A stretch of DNA of 64,000 nucleotides. Source: Cognatishimia sp. MH4019. Lineage in GTDB: Bacteria; Pseudomonadota; Alphaproteobacteria; Rhodobacterales; Rhodobacteraceae. The notes below the pieces were generated by a model that was given only the letters and a program-made list of their open reading frames with translations, was not told the DNA's origin and made no database searches. The stretch is from the NCBI RefSeq assembly GCF_020177595.1, contig NZ_JAHTBL010000003.1, positions 248,001-312,000 on the forward strand, in the 5' to 3' direction. Numbering within the stretch: position 1 is the first letter of the stretch; each line of letters opens with the position of its first letter. Position numbers and translations under genes: made by a program. Positions 45,992 to 55,288 of the stretch are shown piece by piece.

Positions 45992-47070
45992 GCGTGCCGG
46001 ACACCATGACGGCCATGGTCACGATGGGTCATGGCGATCTTGACCAGATCGTGCTGCACACCGACTGGCCGCGCCCGACCCCTGCATCTGGTGAAGTGCT
46101 GATCCGCGTCGGCGCCTGCGGGCTGAACAACACTGACGTGAACACCCGGTCCGGCTGGTATTCCAAGACGGTGACCGAGGCCACAACCGGCGGAGCTTTC
46201 GATGAGGTTGGTGAAGATGACCCCACATGGGGTGGTGCGCCGATCAGTTTTCCGCGCATTCAGGGTGCGGATGTCTGCGGCGTGATCGTCGCTGTGGGTG
46301 CGGGGGTCAATCCCGCGCGCGTGGGCGAACGGGTCATCACCGATAACTGGCTGCGCGACGCGGACGCGCCGGATGATCTTGGCAAAACAGGCTATTTCGG
46401 CTCTGAGCGCGACGGTGGCTTTGCAGAGTTCACCACGATCCCCGCGCGCAACGCGCTTGCGGTCCGCTCGCAGATGACTGATGTCGAGCTTGCGACTTTT
46501 TCATGCTCTTACTCGACGGCCGAAGGGATGCTGACCCGCGCCAAGGTCACCGCGAAAGATACCGTTCTTGTTCCCGGTGCGTCCGGCGGGGTTGGCGGCG
46601 CGCTGGTGCAACTTGCCAAACGCCGCGGCGCGCGCGTTATCGCCATGGCGTCCGAGGTAAAACATGCGCAGGTTGCCGCTTTCGGTCCCGACATGTTGCT
46701 GCCCCGCGCGCCAGACGACCTGCGCGCCGCCCTGAAAGGCGAACAGATCACCGTGGTTGCCGATATTGTCGGCGGGCCGTATTGGCCCAAATTGATCGAC
46801 ATTCTCGAACGCGGTGGGCGTTACACGTGCTCGGGTGCGATTGCGGGGCCTATGGTCACGCTTGATCTGCGCACTTTCTATTTGCGCGATCTCAGCTTTC
46901 TGGGCTCCACCGTGATCCCGCCTGAGGTCATGCCGAACCTGATCCGCTATATCGAAGCGGGAGAGATCAGACCCGCGTTGGCCGCGACCTACAAGCTGAC
47001 CGATCTTCGCGAGGCTCAAGCGGCGTTTATCGCCAAGACCCATACCGGCAATATCGTGGTGACGCCGTGA
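45988..47070 (+). CDS. MDR superfamily oxidoreductase, zinc-free type
   Basis: 360 aa quinone-reductase-like dehydrogenase. The entry ACGLNNTDVNTR has N-x-x-D in place of the catalytic zinc cysteine. The nucleotide loop is VPGASGGVGGALVQLA near residue 195. An insertion of about 25 residues follows the first motif (GGAFDEVGEDDPTWGG). The ATGA overlap with the flavoprotein shows coupling. It probably reduces or oxidises an alpha,beta-unsaturated or carbonyl intermediate of the pathway, which is inference only. Confidence 0.86.
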   Translation: MSVPDTMTAMVTMGHGDLDQIVLHTDWPRPTPASGEVLIRVGACGLNNTDVNTRSGWYSKTVTEATTGGAFDEVGEDDPTWGGAPISFPRIQGADVCGVIVAVGAGVNPARVGERVITDNWLRDADAPDDLGKTGYFGSERDGGFAEFTTIPARNALAVRSQMTDVELATFSCSYSTAEGMLTRAKVTAKDTVLVPGASGGVGGALVQLAKRRGARVIAMASEVKHAQVAAFGPDMLLPRAPDDLRAALKGEQITVVADIVGGPYWPKLIDILERGGRYTCSGAIAGPMVTLDLRTFYLRDLSFLGSTVIPPEVMPNLIRYIEAGEIRPALAATYKLTDLREAQAAFIAKTHTGNIVVTP

Positions 47071-47186
47071 TCCTCGGCGGCATCTCTGCCGCCCATGGGG
47101 CGAAGCGGCACAATGGCCAGCTTCGCGTGCCAGATATTCGTGATTTTGAAGCCCGCGGCACGCCTGCAGCGGAGTGTGCACGATGA
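47067..47186 (+). CDS. possible 39-aa ORF coupled to both neighbours
   Basis: A GTG overlaps the MDR stop (GTGA), and the TGA overlaps the ATG of the next gene (ATGA), filling the only gap in this arm exactly. The 39-residue product is basic with a GGISAAHGAKRHNG start and matches nothing I know. About 58% of third codon positions are G or C, which looks low for this neighbourhood, so it may be just a leader that carries ribosomes across. Confidence 0.3.
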   Translation: MILGGISAAHGAKRHNGQLRVPDIRDFEARGTPAAECAR

Positions 47187-48289
47187 AGATCACGCGTCTT
47201 TCGGTCTACCATGTCGATCTTCCATTGGAGCATCCTTACTGGATCTCCGGTGGGCGGCTTAAACATGAAGTGCTCGACGCGACATTCGTGAAGATGGAGA
47301 CAGATGCGGGTTTGATCGGCTGGGGCGAAGGCACGCCCTGGGGTCATACCTATGTGCCTGCCCACGGTCCCGGCATCCGCGCAGGGATCGAGACTATGGC
47401 GCCTTTCGTATTGGGGCTGGACCCGCGGCGCGTGCTGGATGTGGAACGCGCGATGGATCTCGCGCTGCCCGGCCATCTTTATGCAAAAAGCCCTCTCGAC
47501 ATGGCCTGCTGGGATATCGCGGGCCAAGCTGCTGGTCTGCCCATCGCTGATCTGATGGGCGGTGGATCACGCACACCGCGTCCCATAGCATCTTCTGTCG
47601 GGGCCAGGACAGTCGCGGACACCCGCGCGGTGATTGAGCGCTATCGCCAGCGCGGCTATGTCGCGCATTCAGTCAAGATTGGCGGCGATGTGGCCCGCGA
47701 TATCGCCCGCATCCGCGACGTTGAAGCGATCCGCCGCGATGGCGAGATTGTGCTTTATGACGTCAATCGGGGCTGGAGCCGGGCGCAGGCCTTGCAAGTC
47801 ATCTCTGCCACGCAAGACCTGACGGTGATGTTCGAGCAACCTTGCGAGACCCTTGATGATATCGCCGCCATCTCGGGCAAACACGCAGCCCCCGTCAGCG
47901 TCGATGAAAGCCTTGTCACCTTGCAAGACGCTGCCCGGATCGCTCGCGACGGGTTGGCCGAAGTGTTCGGCATCAAACTCAATCGGGTCGGTGGGCTTAC
48001 CAAGGCCGCGCGGCTTCGCGATGTGGCGCTGGCCCATGGCATCGACATGTTCGTGATGGCGACCGGTGGCACGGTGTTGGCCGATACCGAAGCGCTCCAT
48101 CTTGCGGCCACGATCCCTGATGCGCATTGCCACGCGGTTTGGGCCTGTCAGGACATGATCACAACCGAGATTGCAGGCGGCCGGGGACCACGCAACATTG
48201 ATGGCCACCTGCATCTGCCCGAAAGCCCCGGCCTTGGCGTGCATCCCGATGAAGACGCGCTTGGCGATCCGGTCGCGGTCTATTCATGA
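47183..48289 (+). CDS. enolase-superfamily racemase/dehydratase (MLE/HpbD-like), first copy
   Basis: 368 aa from the ATG at 47183 (GGAG eight bases upstream). Catalytic lysines K165 (SVKIGG) and K265 (GIKLNRVGG) face each other across the barrel, and metal ligands are D193 (YDVNRGW), E218 (FEQPC) and D241 (SVDES). Two opposed lysines are the pattern of 1,1-proton-transfer enzymes such as hydroxyproline-betaine 2-epimerase (HpbD), N-acylamino-acid racemase or cis-3-hydroxyproline dehydratase. It overlaps the second copy by four bases. Reaction inferred from residues only. Confidence 0.85.
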   Translation: MKITRLSVYHVDLPLEHPYWISGGRLKHEVLDATFVKMETDAGLIGWGEGTPWGHTYVPAHGPGIRAGIETMAPFVLGLDPRRVLDVERAMDLALPGHLYAKSPLDMACWDIAGQAAGLPIADLMGGGSRTPRPIASSVGARTVADTRAVIERYRQRGYVAHSVKIGGDVARDIARIRDVEAIRRDGEIVLYDVNRGWSRAQALQVISATQDLTVMFEQPCETLDDIAAISGKHAAPVSVDESLVTLQDAARIARDGLAEVFGIKLNRVGGLTKAARLRDVALAHGIDMFVMATGGTVLADTEALHLAATIPDAHCHAVWACQDMITTEIAGGRGPRNIDGHLHLPESPGLGVHPDEDALGDPVAVYS

Positions 48290-49389
48290 AAGTCGCCAAG
48301 ATCACCCTTTGGTCCGTCGATCTGAGCAGTCACGAGACCTACTACATGGCCGACGGGAAGACATGCGCAACGGTCAAAACCCATGTGCTGTGTCTTGAGA
48401 CCGATACCGGCCTGCGCGGTTGGGGCGAGGTCTGCCCGATCCCGCATTATCTGCCCGCATTTGCCGATGGCATCCCCAGCGCGCTCACGGAAATGGCTCC
48501 GGAAATCTTGGGCGTCTCGCCCTTTGGTGTCGATGCTCCGATGCGCAAACTTGATGGATATCTTCCAGGTCACAGCGCTGCGAAATCTATTGTCGACATG
48601 GCCTTTTGGGATTTGTTTGGCCGCGCTACCGATCAACCGCTCTATACGCTTCTGGGCGGGCGCACGCGCAAGGACATGCCGCTTTACCATTCTATCACCT
48701 GTGTCGCCCCGGACGAGATGGCCCGCATCGCCCGCGAGGCTTTTGCGACCGGCATTCGCCAGTTTCAGGTCAAACTTGGTGCGGATGCGGATTGGCAGGC
48801 AGATGCCGAACGGCTTATCAAGGTACGTGAGGCTGTGGGCGAGGGGCCGATCGTCTATGGTGACTGGAATTGCGGCGCATCCAAATTGCAGGCCACACGT
48901 ACCGGGCGCGCTGTGTGCGATCTCGATATCATGCTCGAACAGCCCTGCAAGACATTGCCCGAATGCGCGGCCGTGCGCCAAGCGACCAGCTTGCCGATGA
49001 AAATTGACGAATTGGTCTTCGATCTTGCGTCGCTTCTACAGGCCAATGATCTGGGCTGCCTTGACGCGGTTGCGCTGAAACTGTCGAAGTTCGGCGGACT
49101 GTCTGCCATGCGCCGCGCGCGGGACCTGACTGTGCATCTGGGCGCGCAAATCTGTGCCGAATGCACATGGGGGTCGGATATCGTGACGGCGGCATCCCTT
49201 CATTTTGCGGCCTCAACGCCCCGAGGGGCATTGCTCAACACCTGCGATCTGTCGTCTTATGTGGCACCACGTCTGTGCCGGGATGCCCCAACCCGTTCGC
49301 AGGGGCGCATTGCGCCGCCCGAAGGCCCCGGTCTGGGCGTGATACCTGATAAAGACGTCCTAGGACGCCCATTGCTGGAGCTAAGCTGA
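48286..49389 (+). CDS. enolase-superfamily racemase/dehydratase (MLE/HpbD-like), second copy
   Basis: 367 aa. K163 (QVKLGA), D193 (YGDWN), E218 (LEQPC), D241 (KIDE) and K265 (ALKLSKFGG) form the full active-site set; the numbering is the one I recall for HpbD of Pelagibaca. WGEVCPIPHYLP and the substrate-side residues differ from the first copy, so the two probably act on different intermediates or stereoisomers. The start overlaps the previous stop (ATGA). Confidence 0.85.
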   Translation: MKVAKITLWSVDLSSHETYYMADGKTCATVKTHVLCLETDTGLRGWGEVCPIPHYLPAFADGIPSALTEMAPEILGVSPFGVDAPMRKLDGYLPGHSAAKSIVDMAFWDLFGRATDQPLYTLLGGRTRKDMPLYHSITCVAPDEMARIAREAFATGIRQFQVKLGADADWQADAERLIKVREAVGEGPIVYGDWNCGASKLQATRTGRAVCDLDIMLEQPCKTLPECAAVRQATSLPMKIDELVFDLASLLQANDLGCLDAVALKLSKFGGLSAMRRARDLTVHLGAQICAECTWGSDIVTAASLHFAASTPRGALLNTCDLSSYVAPRLCRDAPTRSQGRIAPPEGPGLGVIPDKDVLGRPLLELS

Positions 49390-49392
49390 CCG

Positions 49393-50670
49393 ATGCAAAA
49401 GATGACATCGCAAACCGAATGGATCACCCGCGCACAAGCCGTTCTGCCTGCTGGCGGATTCGGGAATTTTGATCCCGGCATTATCATCGCACGAGGCGAG
49501 GGTAGCCGCGTTTGGGATGAGGATGGCACCGAATATGTCGACTACCTCATTGGCTCTGGCCCCATGCTGTTGGGCCATGGCCATCCCGAAGTGATGGAAG
49601 CCGTTCTGGAGCAGCTTCCCCTTGGTATGACGTTTTTTGCCAATAACGCCAAAGGGATCGAACTGGCCGAAGCCATCGTGGAGGCCGTACCCTGCTGCGA
49701 GCAGGTGCGCTTTGTGGCTTCGGGCGGTGAAGCGGATATGTATGCGATCCGTCTGGCGCGCGCCTATACGGGCCGCGACAAAATCCTGAAATTCGAAGGT
49801 GGCTATCACGGGATGAGTGCCGAGGCCCAGATGAGCCTTGCTCCCGAAAAGCGCGTGAATTTCCCGCAAGCCGTACCGGACAGTGCAGGTATTCCTCAAA
49901 GTGTCGCTGATCAAATGCTGATCGCGCCGTTCAATGATCTTGCCGCGGTCGAGGCGCTTTTGTCCGAACATAGCGACATTGCCGCGATCATCGCAGAGCC
50001 TTTGCAGCGCATCGTTCCGCCTGAACCCGGCTTTCTGCAAGCTCTTCGTGATCTGTGCGACAAGCACCACGTCCTGTTGATCTTCGACGAAATCGTCACC
50101 GGGTTCCGTCTTGCCTATGGCGGCGCGCAGGAGCGCTATGGTGTGACGCCTGATATCTGTACGCTGGGCAAGATCATCGGCGGTGGCTTTCCTTTGGCCG
50201 CCCTTGGGGCCAGCGCCGACATCATGCGCCATTTCGACAAAGGCGTGGTGGGCGGTGACAAATGGTTGATGCAGCTTGGCACCTTATCCGGCAATCCTGT
50301 GGCTGCAGCAGCAGGCCTCAAAACGATGGAGGTGCTGGCCCGGCCCGGTGCTTACGGGCAACTGCGAGAGACAGGGCAGGCATTGCAGAAAATGCAATCC
50401 GATGCGTTGAACGCCGCCGGTATCCCGCATCAAATCTGTGGTGATGAGACGCTTTTTGACATCTTCTTCACGGCCACCCCCTGTCGGGACTACCGCTCGG
50501 CTCATCACGATGATCCGAACCGGAATGCCGTTTACAACACTGCGTTGCGCGCCCACGGGGTTTTCAAGTCTCCGGGCAAACTCTACCCGTCGCTGGCCGT
50601 TACTGACGCCGATCTGGACATGACGAAGCATGCGATTTCAAAGGCTGTAGAGGCGTTAGAGCAAAGCTGA
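49393..50670 (+). CDS. class III aminotransferase (glutamate-1-semialdehyde-aminomutase-like)
   Basis: 425 aa PLP enzyme. The Schiff-base lysine is K260 in CTLGKIIGGGFP, D232 holds the PLP nitrogen (IFDEIVTGFR), and GSGGEAD-type residues ASGGEAD are near 110. It resembles HemL but lies three bases after the second enolase-type gene, in a catabolic operon, and the HemL-typical start is not kept, so a role in haem synthesis is unlikely. It would move an amino group of a pathway intermediate to a keto acid. Last gene of the plus arm. Confidence 0.87.
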   Translation: MQKMTSQTEWITRAQAVLPAGGFGNFDPGIIIARGEGSRVWDEDGTEYVDYLIGSGPMLLGHGHPEVMEAVLEQLPLGMTFFANNAKGIELAEAIVEAVPCCEQVRFVASGGEADMYAIRLARAYTGRDKILKFEGGYHGMSAEAQMSLAPEKRVNFPQAVPDSAGIPQSVADQMLIAPFNDLAAVEALLSEHSDIAAIIAEPLQRIVPPEPGFLQALRDLCDKHHVLLIFDEIVTGFRLAYGGAQERYGVTPDICTLGKIIGGGFPLAALGASADIMRHFDKGVVGGDKWLMQLGTLSGNPVAAAAGLKTMEVLARPGAYGQLRETGQALQKMQSDALNAAGIPHQICGDETLFDIFFTATPCRDYRSAHHDDPNRNAVYNTALRAHGVFKSPGKLYPSLAVTDADLDMTKHAISKAVEALEQS

Positions 50671-50824
50671 GCCGTCCGTTTCGGGGCGCGATTTGGGTAG
50701 CGCGACGCCAAAGGCGTGTCGCGCGATCGTAAAGCGGAAGACAGCGTTTGAACTTGGTGGCAGAAACAGCGATGGATGCGGGATCTGCACCAGAGTGAGA
50801 CGTGATGACATTGAGTGAACGACC

Positions 50825-51994
50825 GTGACCCCGGCTGCGCGTATCAATGCCGCGATTGAAGTGCTGGACCGCATCCAAACCGGCGCGCTTGCCAGCCGTG
50901 TTCTAACCGAGTGGGAGCGCAGGAACCGATATGCCGGGTCCAAGGATCGGGCTGCGATTGCCGACATCATCTATGACGTTCTGAGACGAAAGCGCAGTCT
51001 GGCCGCGCGTGGTGGCGGTGCGGATGGTCGCGCGTTGATGCTGGGCTATCTGCGGGACTTGGAACAGGATCCAGAGACCGTCTTTGGGGTGGGCCGTTAC
51101 GCACCTGATCCGCTGACAGAGGCCGAGCGATCCGCAGGCCATCTGCCCGCGGAAGGGACTGCGGAAGAGGCCGACATTCCCGAATGGCTCTGGCCTGATT
51201 TGCAGGCCTCTTTGGGGCCGCGAACGCAGCAGATCGCAGGCGAGATGCAAAAGCGCGCGCCGATCCATCTTCGGGTCAATCTGACCAAACTGACCCGCGA
51301 CCGCGCCATCCGCATCTTGTCCGAGCAAGGTATTGAAGGGCGTCCGCACCCGCTCTCTCCCACGGCGATCGAGATCGTGGAGGGGGCTCGGAAAGTCAAA
51401 AATGCAAAAGCGTATCTGGATGGTATGGTCGAGCTGCAGGATGCGTCATCCCAGGCCGTTTCCGATCTGGTTCCGCTCAAGCCGGGTCAGACCCTTCTGG
51501 ATTTCTGTGCCGGAGGGGGCGGCAAAACCCTTGCCATTGCCGGGCGGGTTACCGGTGTTTTCGTCGCGCATGACGCCGAGCCGCGCAGGATGAACGATCT
51601 GCCTGCACGGGCCGACCGGGCAGGGGCCGCCATCAAGCGCGTGTCCTCGGCTGAGCTGGGCCTGATCGCTCCTTTTGACACGGTGCTGGTTGATGCCCCA
51701 TGTTCGGGCAGTGGGTCGTGGCGCCGTGATCCCCAAGGCAAATGGCTCCTGACGCGCAAAAAACTGGATCAAACGATCCGCATTCAGAGAGATATTCTTG
51801 AAACCACTGCCGCTCTGGTCAGACCGCAGGGGCATCTGGTCTATGCAACCTGCTCCTTGTTGGCGGCTGAAAACCAGGATCAGATCGCGGCCTTTCTGGC
51901 GCAGCACCCGGAATTTTCGATGTCTTTCGAACAGCAGTTCACGCCTTTGAATGGCGGTGATGGTTTCTACTGCGCAGTTCTTCTAAGGGATTGA
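50825..51994 (+). CDS. RsmB/NOL1/NOP2/Sun family RNA methyltransferase
   Basis: 389 aa SAM-dependent 5-methylcytosine methyltransferase. The N-terminal 75 residues are a reduced NusB-like helical part. The catalytic domain has LLDFCAGGGGKTLA (SAM loop), the motif IV cysteine in DAPCSGSGSWRRDP and the motif VI cysteine in YATCSLLAAENQDQ. It probably methylates 16S rRNA, as RsmB does. A GTG start is assigned, as no better ATG lies in frame. It is outside the coupled catabolic arm, 154 bases after it. Confidence 0.9.
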   Translation: MTPAARINAAIEVLDRIQTGALASRVLTEWERRNRYAGSKDRAAIADIIYDVLRRKRSLAARGGGADGRALMLGYLRDLEQDPETVFGVGRYAPDPLTEAERSAGHLPAEGTAEEADIPEWLWPDLQASLGPRTQQIAGEMQKRAPIHLRVNLTKLTRDRAIRILSEQGIEGRPHPLSPTAIEIVEGARKVKNAKAYLDGMVELQDASSQAVSDLVPLKPGQTLLDFCAGGGGKTLAIAGRVTGVFVAHDAEPRRMNDLPARADRAGAAIKRVSSAELGLIAPFDTVLVDAPCSGSGSWRRDPQGKWLLTRKKLDQTIRIQRDILETTAALVRPQGHLVYATCSLLAAENQDQIAAFLAQHPEFSMSFEQQFTPLNGGDGFYCAVLLRD

Positions 51995-52184
51995 TTTTGT
52001 GAGCTGGGATTGCGAGGCTGTTGAGGTGTCACTGCTTCACGCGACAGTTTTTAACGTGCGTTGAAAGCACGAGGGTGCCGACCAAAGCGCCATCCGTGGC
52101 AAAAGCCCGGCGCGGCAATGCCGCGCATCCAAGATAAATCATCTTATAATTGCACTTAATACCGCTAAGGTTGAAAGACCCGGC

Positions 52185-52200
52185 TTAAGGCCGCGTTAAC
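52185..52200 (+). promoter_or_regulatory. CtrA-type binding site upstream of cckA
   Basis: TTAA at 52185-52188 and TTAAC at 52196-52200 with exactly seven bases between, a full match to the CtrA consensus TTAA-N7-TTAAC, in GC-rich DNA. It ends 47 bases before the cckA start. A possible -10 (GATAAC) lies at 52212-52217. Confidence 0.72.
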
Positions 52201-52247
52201 ACTTCCTGCCCGATAACAAAGGGCATGATTCTATTTGGAGGCTGGAC

Positions 52248-54557
52248 GTGGGTCAGACCGATATCTCAACGGGCATGATTTCCCGCACAGCCGTGATGCT
52301 GTCTCCACGCGCCGCATTTTTGGGCGTCATTGGATTTTTGGTGGTGGCCGCGTCTTATGCACTTAACAATCTCATTGGCCTGATTGCTCTCGGCGCGGGG
52401 ATGACGATGATCGTAATCTTCGCAGGTATCCGCCTGATCGCCTGGCGCCACACGCGCACGATAGGCAGTTTGAAGGATGGTTTGGCGGTTCTGATCGACA
52501 AAGATCCTGCCCCCAGCCTTCTGTCGGATCGCGAAGGGGTTGTTCACGTCTCCAACCGGGCCGCGATGGATCGTTTTACCGCCTCGTCTGAAACGGTCGC
52601 GGGTAAGTTGGCGAATGTGATCACCACGCCCGCCAATGTGATTTCGCGCATGCAAAACAAGGCCGAAGGGTTCGGCAGCGCGCGCGAAGATATCGTGACC
52701 CGGCGGGGGCATGTCCGGCTGGTCGTTCACCGTGTCGGGGACGCAGATTTTTTGTGGCGGCTTGAAGATATCGCGGATCGCCCGGCCAGTGCGCGTGGGG
52801 CCGATGGTATCAATCTGCCCATGCTGACGGCCAGCAGATCCGGCACCATTCTCTTTATGAACGAGGCGAGCCGCAGATTGCTGGGCGGTCGCGTCAAATC
52901 CTTGGACCGTGTCTTTCGCCAGTTGCCTTTGGTGTCAGGCGAAGTGCATGAAGTCGATACAGAGAAGGGCACCCTGAAAGCGCGGGTCGCTGTTATTCCG
53001 GGTGCAACCGACCGCCAGGAAATCTATCTTCTGCCGGGGGATCATGCAGGTTCCTCCGCTGCAATGTCAGACCCGGCCAGCGTGTTCGAGGACATTCCCG
53101 TTCCACTGCTGCGGATCAATGAAAGCGGGGCGGTCACGGCCTGCAACCGTCTTGTGCGCGATATTTTTGACGGTCAGAATGTCTCGGACCGTATGATGTG
53201 GGACCTTGTCGATGGCCTCGGCCGCTCTGTGCGGGAATGGCTGCAAGAGGCGTTTGAAGGCCGCGCCCGCCGCCAAGCCGTTTTCCTGCGCGTCAAAAAC
53301 GCCTCGCCCGAGGTGTTTTTGCAAGTCACGCTGACGAAGGTTGTGGATGACGGCACGGCGTCTCTTGTCGCCTTGCTGACCGATGCCACCGAGCTGAAAA
53401 CGCTAGAGGCGCAATTTGTGCAAAGCCAGAAGATGCAGGCGATCGGCCAGCTTGCAGGCGGGGTGGCGCATGATTTCAACAATCTTCTGACTGCGATTTC
53501 GGGTCATTGCGACTTGCTGCTTTTGCGCCACGATCAAGGCGACGAGGATTTTGGCGATCTGACGCAAATCAGTCAGAACGCCAATCGCGCGGCCTCTCTT
53601 GTGGGCCAGCTGCTGGCCTTCTCGCGCAAACAAAACCTGCAACCTCAAACAATGGACCTGCGGGATACGTTGGCAGATCTGACGCATCTGTTGAACCGTC
53701 TTGTGGGAGAGAAGACAACGCTCTCGTTCTCTCATGATCCCAGTCTGATGCCGATCCGCGCTGACAAGCGTCAACTTGAACAGGTCATGATGAACCTCGT
53801 CGTGAACGCCCGCGACGCGATGGAGCAGGGCGGTGAGATCAGGATCGAAACCGAAGCGGTCGTTCTTCAAGACGACCTGAGCCGTGATCGCGCGACAGTG
53901 CCGGCGGGGCGATATTCCATCGTGCGGGTGCATGACCAAGGTATTGGCATTCCCGCGGACAAGCTGACCAAGATATTCGAGCCCTTCTATACGACCAAGC
54001 GAACCGGCGAAGGGACGGGCCTTGGCCTTTCGACAGTTTACGGCATCATCAAACAGACTGGCGGATTCATTTTTGTCGATTCCGTGGCATCGGTCGGCAC
54101 GACCTTCAGCCTGTATTTTCCCGTGCGCGAGCATTCTGAACTGACCGCTCGCGCGATCCCGGCACCTGTGGTCGAACCGCTCCGGGCGCGGGCGGATGGT
54201 GTGGTTTTGCTGGTGGAAGACGAAGCGCCGGTGCGTGCATTCGCATCGCGCGCCCTGCAACTCAAAGGGTTCACGGTGATAGAGGCGGATTGTGCAGAGG
54301 CGGCATTGGACTTGCTGACAGACAAGGATCTTGAGGTCGATGTCTTTGTCACAGACGTCATCATGCCCGGTATGGACGGCCCGAGCTGGGTCAAGAAAGC
54401 GCTGGAAGACCGCCCTGACGTCCGGGTGGTTTTTGTGTCCGGCTATGCCGAGGATTCGATCGCGGACAATCAGGCGAGCATCCCGAATTCGGTCTTCCTG
54501 CCAAAGCCATTCTCGCTGACGGATTTGACCACGACAGTGCATCACCAACTGCACTGA
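52248..54557 (+). CDS. cckA: hybrid histidine kinase CckA
   Basis: 769 aa from a GTG with TTTGGAGG upstream. Two membrane helices cover residues about 20-65. PAS-like regions follow to about 385. The HisKA H-box has H408 in [12 protein letters not shown]. The ATPase part has [10 protein letters not shown], GxG boxes and [14 protein letters not shown]. The C-terminal receiver has D703 in [11 protein letters not shown]. CckA sends phosphate through ChpT to CtrA and, when acting as a phosphatase, takes it back. Context with recA and alaS is the usual alphaproteobacterial one. Confidence 0.93.
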   Translation: MGQTDISTGMISRTAVMLSPRAAFLGVIGFLVVAASYALNNLIGLIALGAGMTMIVIFAGIRLIAWRHTRTIGSLKDGLAVLIDKDPAPSLLSDREGVVHVSNRAAMDRFTASSETVAGKLANVITTPANVISRMQNKAEGFGSAREDIVTRRGHVRLVVHRVGDADFLWRLEDIADRPASARGADGINLPMLTASRSGTILFMNEASRRLLGGRVKSLDRVFRQLPLVSGEVHEVDTEKGTLKARVAVIPGATDRQEIYLLPGDHAGSSAAMSDPASVFEDIPVPLLRINESGAVTACNRLVRDIFDGQNVSDRMMWDLVDGLGRSVREWLQEAFEGRARRQAVFLRVKNASPEVFLQVTLTKVVDDGTASLVALLTDATELKTLEAQFVQSQKMQAIGQLAGGVAHDFNNLLTAISGHCDLLLLRHDQGDEDFGDLTQISQNANRAASLVGQLLAFSRKQNLQPQTMDLRDTLADLTHLLNRLVGEKTTLSFSHDPSLMPIRADKRQLEQVMMNLVVNARDAMEQGGEIRIETEAVVLQDDLSRDRATVPAGRYSIVRVHDQGIGIPADKLTKIFEPFYTTKRTGEGTGLGLSTVYGIIKQTGGFIFVDSVASVGTTFSLYFPVREHSELTARAIPAPVVEPLRARADGVVLLVEDEAPVRAFASRALQLKGFTVIEADCAEAALDLLTDKDLEVDVFVTDVIMPGMDGPSWVKKALEDRPDVRVVFVSGYAEDSIADNQASIPNSVFLPKPFSLTDLTTTVHHQLH

Positions 54558-54597
54558 TGCGGCGCGCGAAAGTTTGGCAGCGGAACGTCACCGGAAC

Positions 54598-55194
54598 TCA
54601 GTTCGAAAGACTTTCCCAAAGGTCATATTCGGAGGAGAGCTTGCGCCGCAGCTTTCGCTCGGTCTTGGGTTCGAGTGACAGCTCTTTCTTCGGGGACACG
54701 TTGCGGCGATCCAAAGCGAAATCGACCTGAAGTCTTTCTTTCAGAAAGGCAATCAACACGTCTTGATCGTTGTATCGAAACAGATGATCGACACTGTCCG
54801 CTCCTTTCGCACCAGTAAGAAATCTCGCTTGTGATCCGACGGCTGCGAAAGAAGGGCGGTTGCCCTGACAATAGGCCAGCGCAAACTCATCGAAACTGAT
54901 TTCGGCGGTACTGTTCGGGTTGCCGTCCAGAAAGGGTCGGCTGCGAAAGCGATACCAGCTGCCCAACCACTCAATCGGCTCTCGCATAACGGCCAGTGTT
55001 TCGATGTCATCGGCCCCTGCGACCCTGAACATCGGGCGAAAAAATCGGTTATAGCGCTGGATCGTTGTGTGCTTCAGCGTCGTCGGATCCGACACGACAA
55101 TATCCGCGCGTTCCCGCAAAGCTTCCTGATAGGCGGTGCTGCCAGTTTTCGGGGTTGCCAGGAAGGCAAGTTTTTCTTTCCAGAAAACAAGCAT
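54598..55194 (-). CDS. sulfotransferase-family-like protein
   Basis: 198 aa. The N-terminal strand-loop LAFLATPKTGSTAYQEAL (residues 9-26) is the PAPS 5'-phosphosulfate loop of the sulfotransferase fold, and LAVMREPIEWLGSWYRF (about 66-82) is the 3'-phosphate region. It is short, and the C-terminal part is basic. No signal peptide is seen. The acceptor is unknown. It lies between cckA and recA on the opposite strand, ending 41 bases after cckA. Confidence 0.72.
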   Translation of the reverse strand: MLVFWKEKLAFLATPKTGSTAYQEALRERADIVVSDPTTLKHTTIQRYNRFFRPMFRVAGADDIETLAVMREPIEWLGSWYRFRSRPFLDGNPNSTAEISFDEFALAYCQGNRPSFAAVGSQARFLTGAKGADSVDHLFRYNDQDVLIAFLKERLQVDFALDRRNVSPKKELSLEPKTERKLRRKLSSEYDLWESLSN

Positions 55195-55288
55195 TTAGGT
55201 CTGCTCTCCACAGTTTTTCTGCGCGTTGATCTGGTCCGTAAACTACCTGTTAACCGCTTCGCGCGAAAGTCATTGCGTAAATTTATTG

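Noticed and set aside
49393-50670. hemL (glutamate-1-semialdehyde aminomutase)
   Set aside because: Similarity is at the level of the class III fold; operon position behind catabolic genes and the unusual N-terminus argue against haem synthesis.
52110-52126. Hairpin GCGCGGC/GCCGCGC after the RsmB-type gene as a terminator
   Set aside because: The stem is perfect but the loop has three bases and no T-run follows, so intrinsic termination is not supported.
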